NCBI RefSeq assembly: GCF_009796825.1
Contig: NZ_CP047030.1
Location: 4,090,501-4,154,500 of the forward strand
Origin: Algibacter sp. L3A6
GTDB taxonomy: Bacteria; Bacteroidota; Bacteroidia; Flavobacteriales; Flavobacteriaceae
Direction: 5' to 3'
DNA length: 64,000 nucleotides
The position numbers were made by a program, and so were the translations under genes. Within the stretch, counting starts at the first letter, position 1, and every line of letters starts with the position of its first letter. The notes beneath the pieces were generated by a model. That model made no database searches, had not been told where the DNA came from, and saw only the letters and a program-made list of their open reading frames with translations. Positions 41,961-51,735 of the stretch are shown here, piece after piece.

Positions 41961-43703
41961 CTACCAACCTGGATTTTGATTATCGTTAAAATCAGGAATG
42001 ATAGAAGTATCTTTAATCGGAATTGGAAAAATAAGAAACTTATCCTGCCACGCATTTCTTCGTTCTGTTACAAAACGCTCATACTCAAAATTGTCTCCGT
42101 TTTTTATAACTTCCATACCGGTCACCAATTTATCAGTTTGGTCTAATATTTTCCATCTTCTTACATCCCAAAATCTATGCTCCTCAATAACGAGTTCCAC
42201 CCTTCTTTCGTTTCTAACGCGTTTTCTAAATTCATCTTTTGAAAGTCCTGCAGGTAAATTAGGCATTCCAACTCTTTCTCTAATTTTATTAATAGCATTA
42301 TAAGCCTCTACAGTTGGCCCATTAGCTTCATTTTCAGCCTCAGCATAATTTAGATAAATTTCAGCCAAATGATACTTTTTCCATCTAGATTGAGCATTTT
42401 GACCGTTCTGTAATTTTGGATCATGAAATTTACGCAAATAATACCCCGTATGGGTATTGTTTTTGTTTGGCGGTGTTTTTTTAAGTGCATCGGCACCTCC
42501 CACAAAGGTTTCAACTACATGGATTTTTCCAGCAATATTATCTAAAAGTGCTCCGTTATACCATACGGTTGCATAAAATCTAGGATCTCTGCCATCATAA
42601 GGATTTGCAGGATCATATCCTGAATTGGTATTTATAATAGGTTCCAAATGATCTTCGTCGTTATACCCTAAGATAGCTGGTTCACCAGTTCCTAACATAT
42701 CGTAACTATCAACCAACTCTTGCGTTGGTGTAATTCCTGCATTATTTTGACCTGGCATACTTGGTAAGGCATTGGTATTTCTAAAACTAGGATGACCAGT
42801 AGCTTTTATTTCCAATATGGTTTCTCTATCTCTAGGAGAAGGATTTATATCGGAACTAGAGAAAAAGTATTGTTCATAATCTGGGAACAACTCATACTCC
42901 CCTCCATCGGTAAGCTTTGACAAGGCTTCTTCTGAAGCCGTTGAAGCGGCTTGCCATTTCGCAGTGTTATTCTCGGGGTTCCATAACGGACTTGCATTAT
43001 AAAGTAATGCTTGTGATTTTATTGCGTAAGCTACAGCTTTACTAAAGCGCCCACGTTCTGGCTCTAAGGTAATACGAAGAGGTAAATATGAATTAGCAAT
43101 GGCTTCATCACAATCATTAACTATAAAATCCATACATTCTTGAAATGTTGGCCTAGTTAAAGTTGTATAGTCAAATGCTGGACCAAAAGGTTTGGTAACA
43201 ATAGGCATTGGTCCATATTGCTTTATCAACTCTAGATAATAAAAAGCTCTTAGTATTAAAGCTTCTGCTTTATATCGCTCTCTATTTTTATCATTGGGAA
43301 TATTCGCTGTTTCCACATTTTCCAAAAATACATTAGCGTTTCTTATCCCTGCCCAAAACGTGTCATAATGATTTTTTCCATGACCTGCCGGTCCATTTTC
43401 AAGAGGATTAAAATCGGGGGTCATTGCCCCTGTAATCCAAAGGTTGGCAATATTACCTGGTGTATTTCCCACAGCAGCATCTTGACACTCATCTGTAACC
43501 CCTGCTATATAAGTGAAAAAATGGTAATAATAGGAATAAGACGGAATGCTGCTATAAACCGTGTTCAAATAGGCTTCCGTTTGATGCTCATCTTTAAAAA
43601 CGTCTTCTAATGTTAGCCTACCATCTGGCGTTATGTCTAATGCTTTATCACAACTTATTATGACTAGAGCACTTACGAATAGATATAAAATTTTATTTTT
43701 CAT
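41961..43703 (-). CDS. SusD/RagB-family outer-membrane lipoprotein
   Basis: 580 residues. Lipoprotein signal (ILYLFVSALVIISC) with Cys19-20, then a SusD body: TPDGRLTLEDVF, YYLELIKQYGPMPIVTKP with the TPR helices, and the C-terminal RxxxAEIYLNYAEAENEANG, VRNERRVELVIEEHRFWDVRRWK and NPGW end. It binds glycan at the cell surface and lids the SusC channel encoded 20 bases upstream. The glycan is not fixed by sequence; the cluster suggests a rhamnose- or arabinose-containing sulfated polymer. Confidence 0.93.
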   Translation of the reverse strand: MKNKILYLFVSALVIISCDKALDITPDGRLTLEDVFKDEHQTEAYLNTVYSSIPSYSYYYHFFTYIAGVTDECQDAAVGNTPGNIANLWITGAMTPDFNPLENGPAGHGKNHYDTFWAGIRNANVFLENVETANIPNDKNRERYKAEALILRAFYYLELIKQYGPMPIVTKPFGPAFDYTTLTRPTFQECMDFIVNDCDEAIANSYLPLRITLEPERGRFSKAVAYAIKSQALLYNASPLWNPENNTAKWQAASTASEEALSKLTDGGEYELFPDYEQYFFSSSDINPSPRDRETILEIKATGHPSFRNTNALPSMPGQNNAGITPTQELVDSYDMLGTGEPAILGYNDEDHLEPIINTNSGYDPANPYDGRDPRFYATVWYNGALLDNIAGKIHVVETFVGGADALKKTPPNKNNTHTGYYLRKFHDPKLQNGQNAQSRWKKYHLAEIYLNYAEAENEANGPTVEAYNAINKIRERVGMPNLPAGLSKDEFRKRVRNERRVELVIEEHRFWDVRRWKILDQTDKLVTGMEVIKNGDNFEYERFVTERRNAWQDKFLIFPIPIKDTSIIPDFNDNQNPGW

Positions 43704-43723
43704 TTCTTAATATTTTTTCAGTT

Positions 43724-46700
43724 TTAAAATTTCAAATTAACACCTAAACTATATACTTTAAGTAGTGGGTAAGAAAGGCCGTTAGCTGCTTCTGGATCAT
43801 AATTTTTGCTAGGTAATTTATCCCAAGTAATTAAGTTTAACCCATTCATGTAAAGTCGCATATTTGCCACTCCCTTTAATTGAATTCTATATCCTATTTC
43901 TAAGTTCTTCAATCTTACATAACTAGCGTCCCTAATAAAAAAGGAATTTTCTTTTTCACTTGGAGATGGTTCGGTACTCAATCTAGGAAAATTAATAGGC
44001 TCTCCATTATCCGCACGCTCTTGAGTCCAACTTGTTAAATGTTGGTCAAAATAATTAGTTTGTCCACTGGCAAAAGTCCCTCTACCACTATAAAATTTAT
44101 CTACATTGGCAACCCCTTGTACAAGAGCACTCAAATCAAAGTTTTTATAAGTTGTACTCAATCCTAGTCCGAAAGAAGTTTCAGGCATGGTTGAAGCCCC
44201 AATTGGTGCAATATCCTTCTGATCTACAATACCATCTTCATTAAGATCTTTGTATTTAAAGTCTCCTGGTCTAGATTCATGCCCACCAACAATTTGTACA
44301 GGAGAATTATCAATCTCTTCTTGAGTATCAAAATATTTCTCAACAATATATCCGAAATTTTGACCAATTCTATAACCTGTTTGTCTGTATCTATAAGCGT
44401 AGTCTTCTGGTAATAATGGTTCATCAGCAAATTTTTGTTCGTTTCTTGCGTAACCTACAAACGCCCTTCCTCTAACAAAAAAATCTGGTGAAAACGCTTT
44501 TTTATAATTCAATTCCACTTCAAAACCTTTATTCTCAACAACCCCAATATTAACAGGTGGTAAAACGTTAGTTGACAGTCCGTTTAAAATAGGAATTGTT
44601 CCCCTATTTCTTAAAATATTGTCTCTCTTTTCACTAAATACATCTACAATTAATTCAAAAGACTTTAAAAAATCGACTTCTAAACCGATATTAATTTTAT
44701 TTGCAACTTCCCATTGTAACTCTCCATTTCTTAATTGATTAATAGCTATTCTTCTCCCTTGATCCAAACTTGATGAATAACCACCACCACTTACAGAAAT
44801 ATCATCTAAATACAAAAACCTATCATTTCCAATCCGGTCGTTACCTACTTTTCCATAAGAACCTCTAACTTTTAATCTATCAATTCCTTTTACATTCCAA
44901 AAGTTTTCTTTAGAAACCAACCAACCTCCTGAAACAGCTGGAAAAAAGCCAAATCGATTTCCAGGTGCAAATTGTTCTGAACCGTTATAACCTGCATTAA
45001 ACTCTACAAAATATTTATCATCGTAGGCATAGGTGACCCTAGAGGAAACCCCTATAAGATTATAAGGAAGTTGTTCATTAATAATTTCTTTTTGCTGTTG
45101 AAAAAGTAATAAACCACTTACATCATGCTTGTTAAAAGCTCTCTTATAATTCAAATACGCTTGAAAATTTGAAAAACTTTGAAACGCTCTACTTCCTGAA
45201 ATGTTTAAAGGCGTTTCTACATCATCAGAAAAATTTCTATAATAAATACTATCCCTTCCGGATGCTGTTTTATCAATCACCTGTATTTCTCGGATATAAC
45301 TTTTACTAGCATTCAAATTATTTGTGCCCTTTGTATCGAACGACATAACAGCTTTAGCTGATAAGCCTTTTGTTATAAAATCCAACTGTTGTTCCATTCC
45401 AAAAGTTGCTGTAGTGTTGTTCCGTGTTTGCTGCCTATAACCTGTCCGGTTCAACAAACCATAAGGAGGGTTAACTAAATCATTAACAGTTACAACTGCA
45501 CCACTAGGAGAAACAGGGCCCGGCACGTTGGATGGCATATCAAGAATACCTGCTAGTATGTTAAGAGAAGGGGAAGCCCCTCCTTGACCCGTAGAGGCTG
45601 TACCAACTGAAAACGGTGCATTTTGTTTTTCAACATAACCAGCTAAATTAAGGAAGGCCTTGAGGTTATTGTTAATCTGCATATCTATATTGGATCTAAA
45701 GTTGTAACGATCCAGTTTAAAACTGGGATCATAATTCAAATCTTTTTCAGTTTTAAATGACCCACCTTGATTTAAATATCCTGCATTAATATAATATTTA
45801 ACAGCCTTACTTGCCCCAGAAACATTAAGGTTTATTCTTTGCTGTGGAGCAAAATCTTCTACTAAAAGTCCAGCCCAATCGGTGTCTGGATATTTTTCAG
45901 GATCTGAATGCGATTTGTATGCCTCTAAAGCTTCCGCAGAATAGGCATTACCTAACCCATCGTTGTTCTGAGCTAAATTTCTTAATGTGGCGAATTCATA
46001 TGCATTTACTGGTTGCGGCAATCTTGTAAAAGTTTGAACACCCGATTCCATAGATACATTCACTTCAGGCACCTCAGAAGTCCCTCGCTTAGTTGTTACC
46101 AAAATAACACCATTAGCACCCCTTACCCCAAAAATAGCCGTTGAGGAGGCATCTTTTAATATGGTAACAGATTCTACCTCATTGGGATCCATATAGGTTA
46201 ATTCACGCTCTACACCATCTACCAAAATAATGGGAGACCGCGCATTAATTGTTCCTTGCCCCCTAATAAAAAGTTGGGTTAAGTCCCTGCCAGGTTCGCC
46301 ACTAGTTTGAATTGAAGTAAGCCCAGGCAATCTTCCAGCTAAAGTTACTGCTAGATTTGCTGCTGGACTTTGTTTAAGTTCCTTAGTACTAATTGAAGAT
46401 ATGGCACCCGTAACAGTTGCTTTTTTCTGTTCTCCAAAACCCACAATTACTATTTCGGAAAGTTGCTCACTATCTTCCTCTAGCTTGAAATCAATTTTGA
46501 TTCGTCCATTTACTTCTTCTTCTACAGATTTATACCCAATAAAAGAAATCTGAAGCACATCATTGGAGGTGGCCTTAATACTATAATTACCATCAAAATC
46601 GGTTACCGTTCCCCTCGAAGTTCCTTTTACCATAACCGTTGCTCCTGGCAACGGCAAATTACTTTTAGCATCAAGAATCACCCCTTGTACATCTGTGAGG

Positions 46701-46777
46701 CTCTGTGCATATATCGAGCAACACCAAAAGGCGCTCAATAAAAACATTAAATAAAATTTAGTTAATTTTTTTCTCAT
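43724..46777 (-). CDS. SusC/RagA-family TonB-linked outer-membrane transporter
   Basis: About 1017 residues from the ATG at 46777; the frame opens at 46828 but the signal peptide starts at MRKKLTKFYLMFLLSAFWCCSIYAQ, so 46777 is preferred. Order: signal peptide, carboxypeptidase-like domain (VQGVILDAKSNLPLPGATVMVKGTSRGTVTDFDGNYSI), TonB-box region (EIVIVGFGEQKKATVTGAISSI), plug (RGQGTINARSPIILVDGVERELTYMDPNEVESVTILKDASSTAIFG) and a 22-strand barrel. It imports oligosaccharides with SusD. About 570 bases of non-coding DNA precede it. Confidence 0.93.
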   Translation of the reverse strand: MRKKLTKFYLMFLLSAFWCCSIYAQSLTDVQGVILDAKSNLPLPGATVMVKGTSRGTVTDFDGNYSIKATSNDVLQISFIGYKSVEEEVNGRIKIDFKLEEDSEQLSEIVIVGFGEQKKATVTGAISSISTKELKQSPAANLAVTLAGRLPGLTSIQTSGEPGRDLTQLFIRGQGTINARSPIILVDGVERELTYMDPNEVESVTILKDASSTAIFGVRGANGVILVTTKRGTSEVPEVNVSMESGVQTFTRLPQPVNAYEFATLRNLAQNNDGLGNAYSAEALEAYKSHSDPEKYPDTDWAGLLVEDFAPQQRINLNVSGASKAVKYYINAGYLNQGGSFKTEKDLNYDPSFKLDRYNFRSNIDMQINNNLKAFLNLAGYVEKQNAPFSVGTASTGQGGASPSLNILAGILDMPSNVPGPVSPSGAVVTVNDLVNPPYGLLNRTGYRQQTRNNTTATFGMEQQLDFITKGLSAKAVMSFDTKGTNNLNASKSYIREIQVIDKTASGRDSIYYRNFSDDVETPLNISGSRAFQSFSNFQAYLNYKRAFNKHDVSGLLLFQQQKEIINEQLPYNLIGVSSRVTYAYDDKYFVEFNAGYNGSEQFAPGNRFGFFPAVSGGWLVSKENFWNVKGIDRLKVRGSYGKVGNDRIGNDRFLYLDDISVSGGGYSSSLDQGRRIAINQLRNGELQWEVANKINIGLEVDFLKSFELIVDVFSEKRDNILRNRGTIPILNGLSTNVLPPVNIGVVENKGFEVELNYKKAFSPDFFVRGRAFVGYARNEQKFADEPLLPEDYAYRYRQTGYRIGQNFGYIVEKYFDTQEEIDNSPVQIVGGHESRPGDFKYKDLNEDGIVDQKDIAPIGASTMPETSFGLGLSTTYKNFDLSALVQGVANVDKFYSGRGTFASGQTNYFDQHLTSWTQERADNGEPINFPRLSTEPSPSEKENSFFIRDASYVRLKNLEIGYRIQLKGVANMRLYMNGLNLITWDKLPSKNYDPEAANGLSYPLLKVYSLGVNLKF

Positions 46778-47346
46778 TAGTCTTATTGTTTTAGTTAAAA
46801 TAGTTGGTTGATAAATCTTATTAAACATTAACTATTACATGTCATTATCATGCTGTAGCCATACCCAAATAGATTTACTTTTATTAATAGGGGTTTAAAT
46901 TATATATTCAGACTATATTGTTCATCCTGCCGTATCGGGTTCGCCTACTTTATGAACAAACCAAACAAAAACATAAACCACTAAAAAACAACAAACTAAA
47001 CAAGTATATAGAAAAGAAAACCATAGATATAGGATGTACTTTTTTTATAAAAAATAACAAGTCATCGTGTAAAACATTATTTTATAAGACGAAAACAAAG
47101 TAGCGTGTATTATAAGAGTTTAAAAAAAAGTGTGTCCTATAACGGGAATTGTTTTTAAAATAAAGACTTCAAGTTAAAATGAAACAAAAACTTTGTATAA
47201 TATTAAAAAGGTGCTATTAGAATTCTTTTTAAGAAAAAGAAGTATATTTTCTAATAGCAATAAAAATAATACAGTGAAATCTCTAAATGAATATACTAAC
47301 TCAGACTACCTCTATTATAAAAAAAAAGAAACACTAATCTAAGGAC
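46778..47346. other. Upstream region of the SusC/SusD unit
   Basis: About 570 AT-rich bases. A plus-strand frame (46918-47103) is open but Lys/Asn-biased and not credible. AAAAAAAAGTGTGTCCTATA at 47122-47141 resembles a motif at 62566-62578 before the second rhamnosidase gene. No clear terminator or promoter seen. Confidence 0.5.
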
Positions 47347-47874
47347 TTAGTGAGACTCAAAAAATTTTGATAGAAAATCAACCCCTATTTTTGAAATTTC
47401 AGCATCAATTTCCGCTGGAGCACCAGAGAAACTTGCAATTAAGTAACCGCAGGCCACTTTCTTAATTACACCGCCTTTATAACCCAATTCCCCAATTAAA
47501 GGTTGCCTGCTAACAGTTCCGGAATTCTGAAGTGTTAATGCCATTTCCGTAGCCTTTGCACTAGCTACCGCCAAAAAATTATGTTGCTTAGAACTCAACC
47601 TTCCAACAACCTTCATTCTTGAATTCCAATATTCAGTTTTGGCTCCAGGAACAAATGCCATGACAGCAACACCTTTACCTGAGTATTTTTCTGCAGTTGC
47701 TTCCATAATAGCTAGACATGCTTCAACATTTTGGTTAAAAACTTCATCGCCTAGGCATTCACACTTTTGGACTAAATTTAAGCATGCCTCAGGTTCTTTT
47801 TTAAAATTATTACAAAAATAAAAACCAATAGCAGAAGCTACTAATAAAACTACAAAAAGGATATTTTTTTTCAT
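47347..47874 (-). CDS. Exported protein, possibly HbpS/GlcG-like
   Basis: 175 residues. An N-terminal export signal or anchor (MKKNILFVVLLVASAIGFYFC). The first 60 residues of the mature part have four Cys (CLNLVQKCECLGDEVF), the second part (LSSKQHNFLAVASAKATEMALTLQ, GGVIKKVACGYLIASFSGAPAEIDAEISKIGVDFL) resembles the HbpS/GlcG fold, where a G-x-I-A/G-x-SG then E-x-D pattern closes the domain. The match is partial, so the family call is tentative. It starts nine bases after the sulfatase stop and belongs to the same unit. Confidence 0.5.
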   Translation of the reverse strand: MKKNILFVVLLVASAIGFYFCNNFKKEPEACLNLVQKCECLGDEVFNQNVEACLAIMEATAEKYSGKGVAVMAFVPGAKTEYWNSRMKVVGRLSSKQHNFLAVASAKATEMALTLQNSGTVSRQPLIGELGYKGGVIKKVACGYLIASFSGAPAEIDAEISKIGVDFLSKFFESH

Positions 47875-47883
47875 TTGAAAAAA

Positions 47884-49453
47884 TTATTCGTTAAGCAAAT
47901 CATTCATGGTTTTGAATTTAGTTTTCTCAATGACTTCGTTATTTATTGTATAACCTTTAGGCACTTTCTTTATGTCATCAAGCGTTAAATAATCAACTCT
48001 ATCAACCAGTTCGTTTCTAAAATCTTTAATACGTTTTTTTTGAATCTTTTCTATAAGCTAAATTATTAAACTCACTAGGATCATTGTTATGATCGTAAAG
48101 TTCTTCAAGCCCTAATTTTTCGTAATAAATATAACGAAAACGCTCTCCTCTTAGAGCATGACCAATTGTTGGATTTTTTCGGTAATTTGCAGTAGACCTG
48201 TTAAAGTTAAAACTGGTTAAAGCACTCTGGTTTCGTTTCTCTTTTGGGTTTTTAATTAAAGGAAGTACTGAAACACCATCACAATGTTCAGGCACTTCAA
48301 ACCCTGCTAATTGAGCTAAAGAAGGATAAACATCAAGTAATGACACAGGTTGGTAGCTGCTACTTCCAGCAATTGTAACACCAGGAGCTTTTATTATAAG
48401 CGGCACACGAGTGACCTCTTCCCATAAGGTGAATTTTTCCCAGTTTTCTTTTTCGCCCATATGCATACCGTGGTCAGACCATAGTACCACAATGGTATTT
48501 TTATGATACTCCGATTCTTCTAATGTTTTTAATAAACGTCCCAACTGCGCGTCTGCAAAGGCTATAGATTCTAAATAACCTTGAATTACTTTTTTCCATT
48601 GTTTATTCATTAAAACCCATTTATGCCAATTACGACGACCATGATCAAAAGCATCTTTTAAATCATTTTCTTGAATTTCTAAATCTGGTATATCCTCTAA
48701 AGGATATAAATCAAAATATTTTTGAGGCACTTCCCAAGGCATGTGAGGACGAAAAAGTCCACAAGCCAAATAAAAGGGTTTATCGTGTTTTTGTTTAAGT
48801 TGATATCGTGCCCAATCTACAACTTGATAATCTGCCATTTTTTCTTCAGGAATATCTAAAGGGCCCCAAGTAAAATACTTAAGTCGTTTTCCTTTTAAGC
48901 CAGGTGGATTAATAATACTATCCTCCGCTCGTATTTGATAGGGTAATGGCGCATGAACACTAGGGAAATAAAAATCCCAAGATTCTGGTTCAGTTTGATT
49001 TAACACCTCCCAAGGCGGCGCTAATGTATGATAGATTTTTCCTCCTGCAAGTGTTTTATATCCACGGTTTTTAAAAAACTGCTCTATAGTCTCTATGTCT
49101 TTAAATATAGGTTCATTGCGCCACTGCGCACCATCATACCACTCATTTTGCATATTACCAGATTTTGAAGGCTGTACACCTGTCATGATTGAAAGGCGAG
49201 ACGGAGAACATGCTGGAGAAGCACAATGTGCATTTTTGAATAACATGGACTGTGATGCTAGTTTATCTAAATTCGGGGTTTTACTTAACTCCATACCGCC
49301 TAGTGGTCCAATCCAATCGTTCATATCATCGACTGCTATGAAAAGAATATTAGGTTTTGAGTCGCTATTTTGTGCAAAAGCTGGGTAATTACCCCCTAAC
49401 ACAAAGACCAATACTAGCAAATAATAGGTTTGTTTAAAATGATTATATTTCAT
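47884..49453 (-). pseudogene. S1-family sulfatase, frameshifted near the C-terminus
   Basis: A type I sulfatase of the iduronate-2-sulfatase-like group. Signal peptide (YYLLVLVFVLGGNYPAFAQ), metal site NILFIAVDDMNDW, the formylglycine motif ACSPSRLSIMTG (Cys becomes formylglycine), LAGGKIYH and LWSDHGMHMGEKENWEK. The first frame ends at 48026 (DSKKTY), but the run of eight A (48034-48041 as T) minus one base continues as SKKRIKDFRNELVDRV to a stop at 47884, giving about 50 more residues. Core catalytic residues precede the break, so activity may survive. A base-calling error is equally possible. Removes sulfate from a marine polysaccharide in the periplasm. Confidence 0.85.
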
Positions 49454-49470
49454 GCTTTTTTATTTTTAAA

Positions 49471-51201
49471 TTATTTTTTATAAACACCCTTTGGTCCATC
49501 ATAGTCATACGTAAACCAATCAACATCTATTACGCCTTGCTCTTCTTTATCATTCCAACAGAAAAACCCAAGCCGATCTCCTGTCCAATTCCCAAATTTC
49601 AAGGTAAATTGTGACCCGAATTTTTCATATTTATTTCCATCTAAGCTATATTCAAAATAAGCTTGATTTCCTGTATTGGATGTTCTAATAAACAAATCAT
49701 TAGACTTTATTTTAGGTCCTTTAGTTTCCTCGCCATCTTTGTTTACATAAAATAGATTACGACCTCCTAGATTATCCACATAAATTCCCAATACATGATA
49801 AACACCTCCAAACCTAACAAAACCCGCTCGTTGACCGATTGCCATCTGCGAAAGATCAAATTTAGCAACTGCTTCACCAGTTGTATTTCCCATAATGCGT
49901 TGGCTAATTGTATTAGATGCCCGCCAGAAAGGAAAAGTAGTCCCTGTACTTTCTGACCAATTATTATTTCCGGGGCCTTTGGTAGTTTCTTCAGATAAAG
50001 GCATACTAGCCTTTAATCGCAACCAACCAGGTCTATCAGTGAGCGACCAATGTGAATTTCTAGGATTGTGATTCCATTCCCATTGACGTCCCAATGTTGT
50101 GTTTGAAAAATCATCATCTGTAGAAGGCGCATCTATTGGAAAACCTTGAATGGGCTTTTTATATTGAAGTATTGGTTCACCAATACAATCGTTATCTATA
50201 TCCTCACCAATTATTGGCCAACCATCTACCCAATTTACAGGTTGTAATAATTGTGGGCGACCTTGAAATGGCGTAGCTATATTTTGTATTAATTGATGTG
50301 TGTACCACCAAGTATTATCTGGGGCTTGCATTAATGCTCCCTGACTGCAACTTCTCTCGATACCATTACCGCGCTCAAAAACAATTTTCTTTTCATAGGG
50401 GCCATAAATACTGTTTGTAGTAGACCTCAATACTATCTGCTTTCTATCATTTTCTGGACTATCTATCTTTCTACTCCTTCTAGGTTTTTTAACATACCAC
50501 TCACCCATTAAAATATACCACGTATTATTTATGTTATAAATTTTGGCTGCTTCAGCACCAGGACCTGTATAAATCACCTCTCCAGAATCAAGAATTTCTT
50601 TTCCATCCCAACTCATTTTGTACAATCGGTTCTCGTTGCCTTCTAATGTATTTTCTCTTGATTTTTTAAATTTCCCTGTATTACATATCATATAGGCCTG
50701 ATGGTTCTCTTCATCCCAATATACCGCGGGATCGTCAAGCACCTCATTAGGTGGTAACATTAAGAGTGGTTCTGTCCACGGACCTCGTATATCTTTGGCA
50801 CTACTCATAAATAAGCCATAGTTTCTATCGATAACGTAACAATACCAAGTACCATCATGATAGGCCAAATCTCCGGCCCAAACCCCAAGAGCATAGCCAT
50901 TCATTTGATTCCAATCGTATTTTTTAACCCAAGAAAGACTCTCCCAAACATGACCAACGGTAGTCCAGTTAACCATGTCTTTAGACTCAAGAATAACCAT
51001 ACCTGGCGACATGTGCTGCTTTGAAGAAATCATATAATAGGTATCTCCCACCTTCTCCACATCGACATCTGGATAATCTGCATTTAAGATGGGGTTTTTA
51101 TAAGTACCATCACCTTGATCTCCCCAGCTACCGATTTGTTGGGCTTTGCTAACAAATAATGTTATTATAAAAATAAAAGATGTCATTACTATTTTTTTCA
51201 T
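49471..51201 (-). CDS. Glycoside hydrolase family 43 enzyme with beta-sandwich tail
   Basis: 576 residues. Signal peptide (IVMTSFIFIITLFVSKAQ), then a five-bladed GH43 domain: NPILNADYPDVDVEKVGDTYYMISS (base Asp45), DDPAVYWDEENHQAYMICN (pKa-modulating Asp) and YTGPGAEAAKIYNINNTWYILMGEWY (acid Glu). From about 350 to the end lies a concanavalin-like domain (DDFSNTTLGRQWEWNHNP, DRPGWLRLKAS), as in GH43_12-like enzymes. These act mainly as alpha-L-arabinofuranosidases or beta-xylosidases. With the arabinose genes next to it, arabinofuranosidase is favoured. It is 17 bases upstream of the sulfatase gene. Confidence 0.88.
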   Translation of the reverse strand: MKKIVMTSFIFIITLFVSKAQQIGSWGDQGDGTYKNPILNADYPDVDVEKVGDTYYMISSKQHMSPGMVILESKDMVNWTTVGHVWESLSWVKKYDWNQMNGYALGVWAGDLAYHDGTWYCYVIDRNYGLFMSSAKDIRGPWTEPLLMLPPNEVLDDPAVYWDEENHQAYMICNTGKFKKSRENTLEGNENRLYKMSWDGKEILDSGEVIYTGPGAEAAKIYNINNTWYILMGEWYVKKPRRSRKIDSPENDRKQIVLRSTTNSIYGPYEKKIVFERGNGIERSCSQGALMQAPDNTWWYTHQLIQNIATPFQGRPQLLQPVNWVDGWPIIGEDIDNDCIGEPILQYKKPIQGFPIDAPSTDDDFSNTTLGRQWEWNHNPRNSHWSLTDRPGWLRLKASMPLSEETTKGPGNNNWSESTGTTFPFWRASNTISQRIMGNTTGEAVAKFDLSQMAIGQRAGFVRFGGVYHVLGIYVDNLGGRNLFYVNKDGEETKGPKIKSNDLFIRTSNTGNQAYFEYSLDGNKYEKFGSQFTLKFGNWTGDRLGFFCWNDKEEQGVIDVDWFTYDYDGPKGVYKK

Positions 51202-51253
51202 ATCTATTCTATTTACATTATTACAATTATTTTTAAATTAAAACTTGTTCTGT

Positions 51254-51693
51254 TTATGACAAATAAATATAAATTCCAATAGCCACCACAACATAACCAA
51301 CTGGTTTTAAAAGCCCCATATGGTAATATCTACTTGCTTAGTATATGGTTTTAGGTGATTTACCATATCTATTTTCTACAAACTGTGGTATGTTTCAATA
51401 CCTCTTTTTAAATATTTTGGTAATAGTATGAACTCCGTAAGCACCATGGAGATTGCAGTCACAATTCCATAAGCCATAATAGGCAAACCATCTCTTAAAG
51501 ACGTCCCAATCATTCCAACAATTTGTTCGGCTGATAAATTGGTAAGCATTAATAAACCCGCTATAACAGGACCTGTTAAACTTCTTCCTGTCAAAAAATA
51601 GCCATCAGAAAAGCTTTTATCAGTCTTTCGAGTTGACCACCAAGCTATGACAACTACTAAAAAAGTAAAGCCAGAAAAAGAGATTATTCCCAT
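51254..51693 (-). pseudogene. Decayed sodium:solute symporter gene
   Basis: The front 105 residues match an SSS-type sugar symporter (GIISFSGFTFLVVVIAWWSTRKTDKSFSDGYFLTGRSLTGPVIAGLLMLTNLSAEQ). The frame stops at 51376 after RGIETYHSL, yet one base of shift near 51391 restores IPQFVENRYGKSPKTIY. After that, only the last segment (MGLLKPVGYVVVAIGIYIYLS) remains before the stop at 51254. About 400 of some 530 residues are missing, so it is dead by internal deletion plus frameshift. It lies between the epimerase and GH43 genes, where a sugar importer would be expected. Confidence 0.85.
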
Positions 51694-51735
51694 AGTTTAA
51701 AATGTTCAATTAGCTTACAAATACACTTGATGTTC

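Noticed and set aside
46918..47103. Open plus-strand frame of 61 codons upstream of susC
   Set aside because: Lys/Asn/Thr bias simply reflects AT-rich DNA; no start context or domain.
47347..47874. Calling this gene a lipoprotein
   Set aside because: Residues before Cys21 (FYF) do not fit a lipobox; left as exported or anchored.
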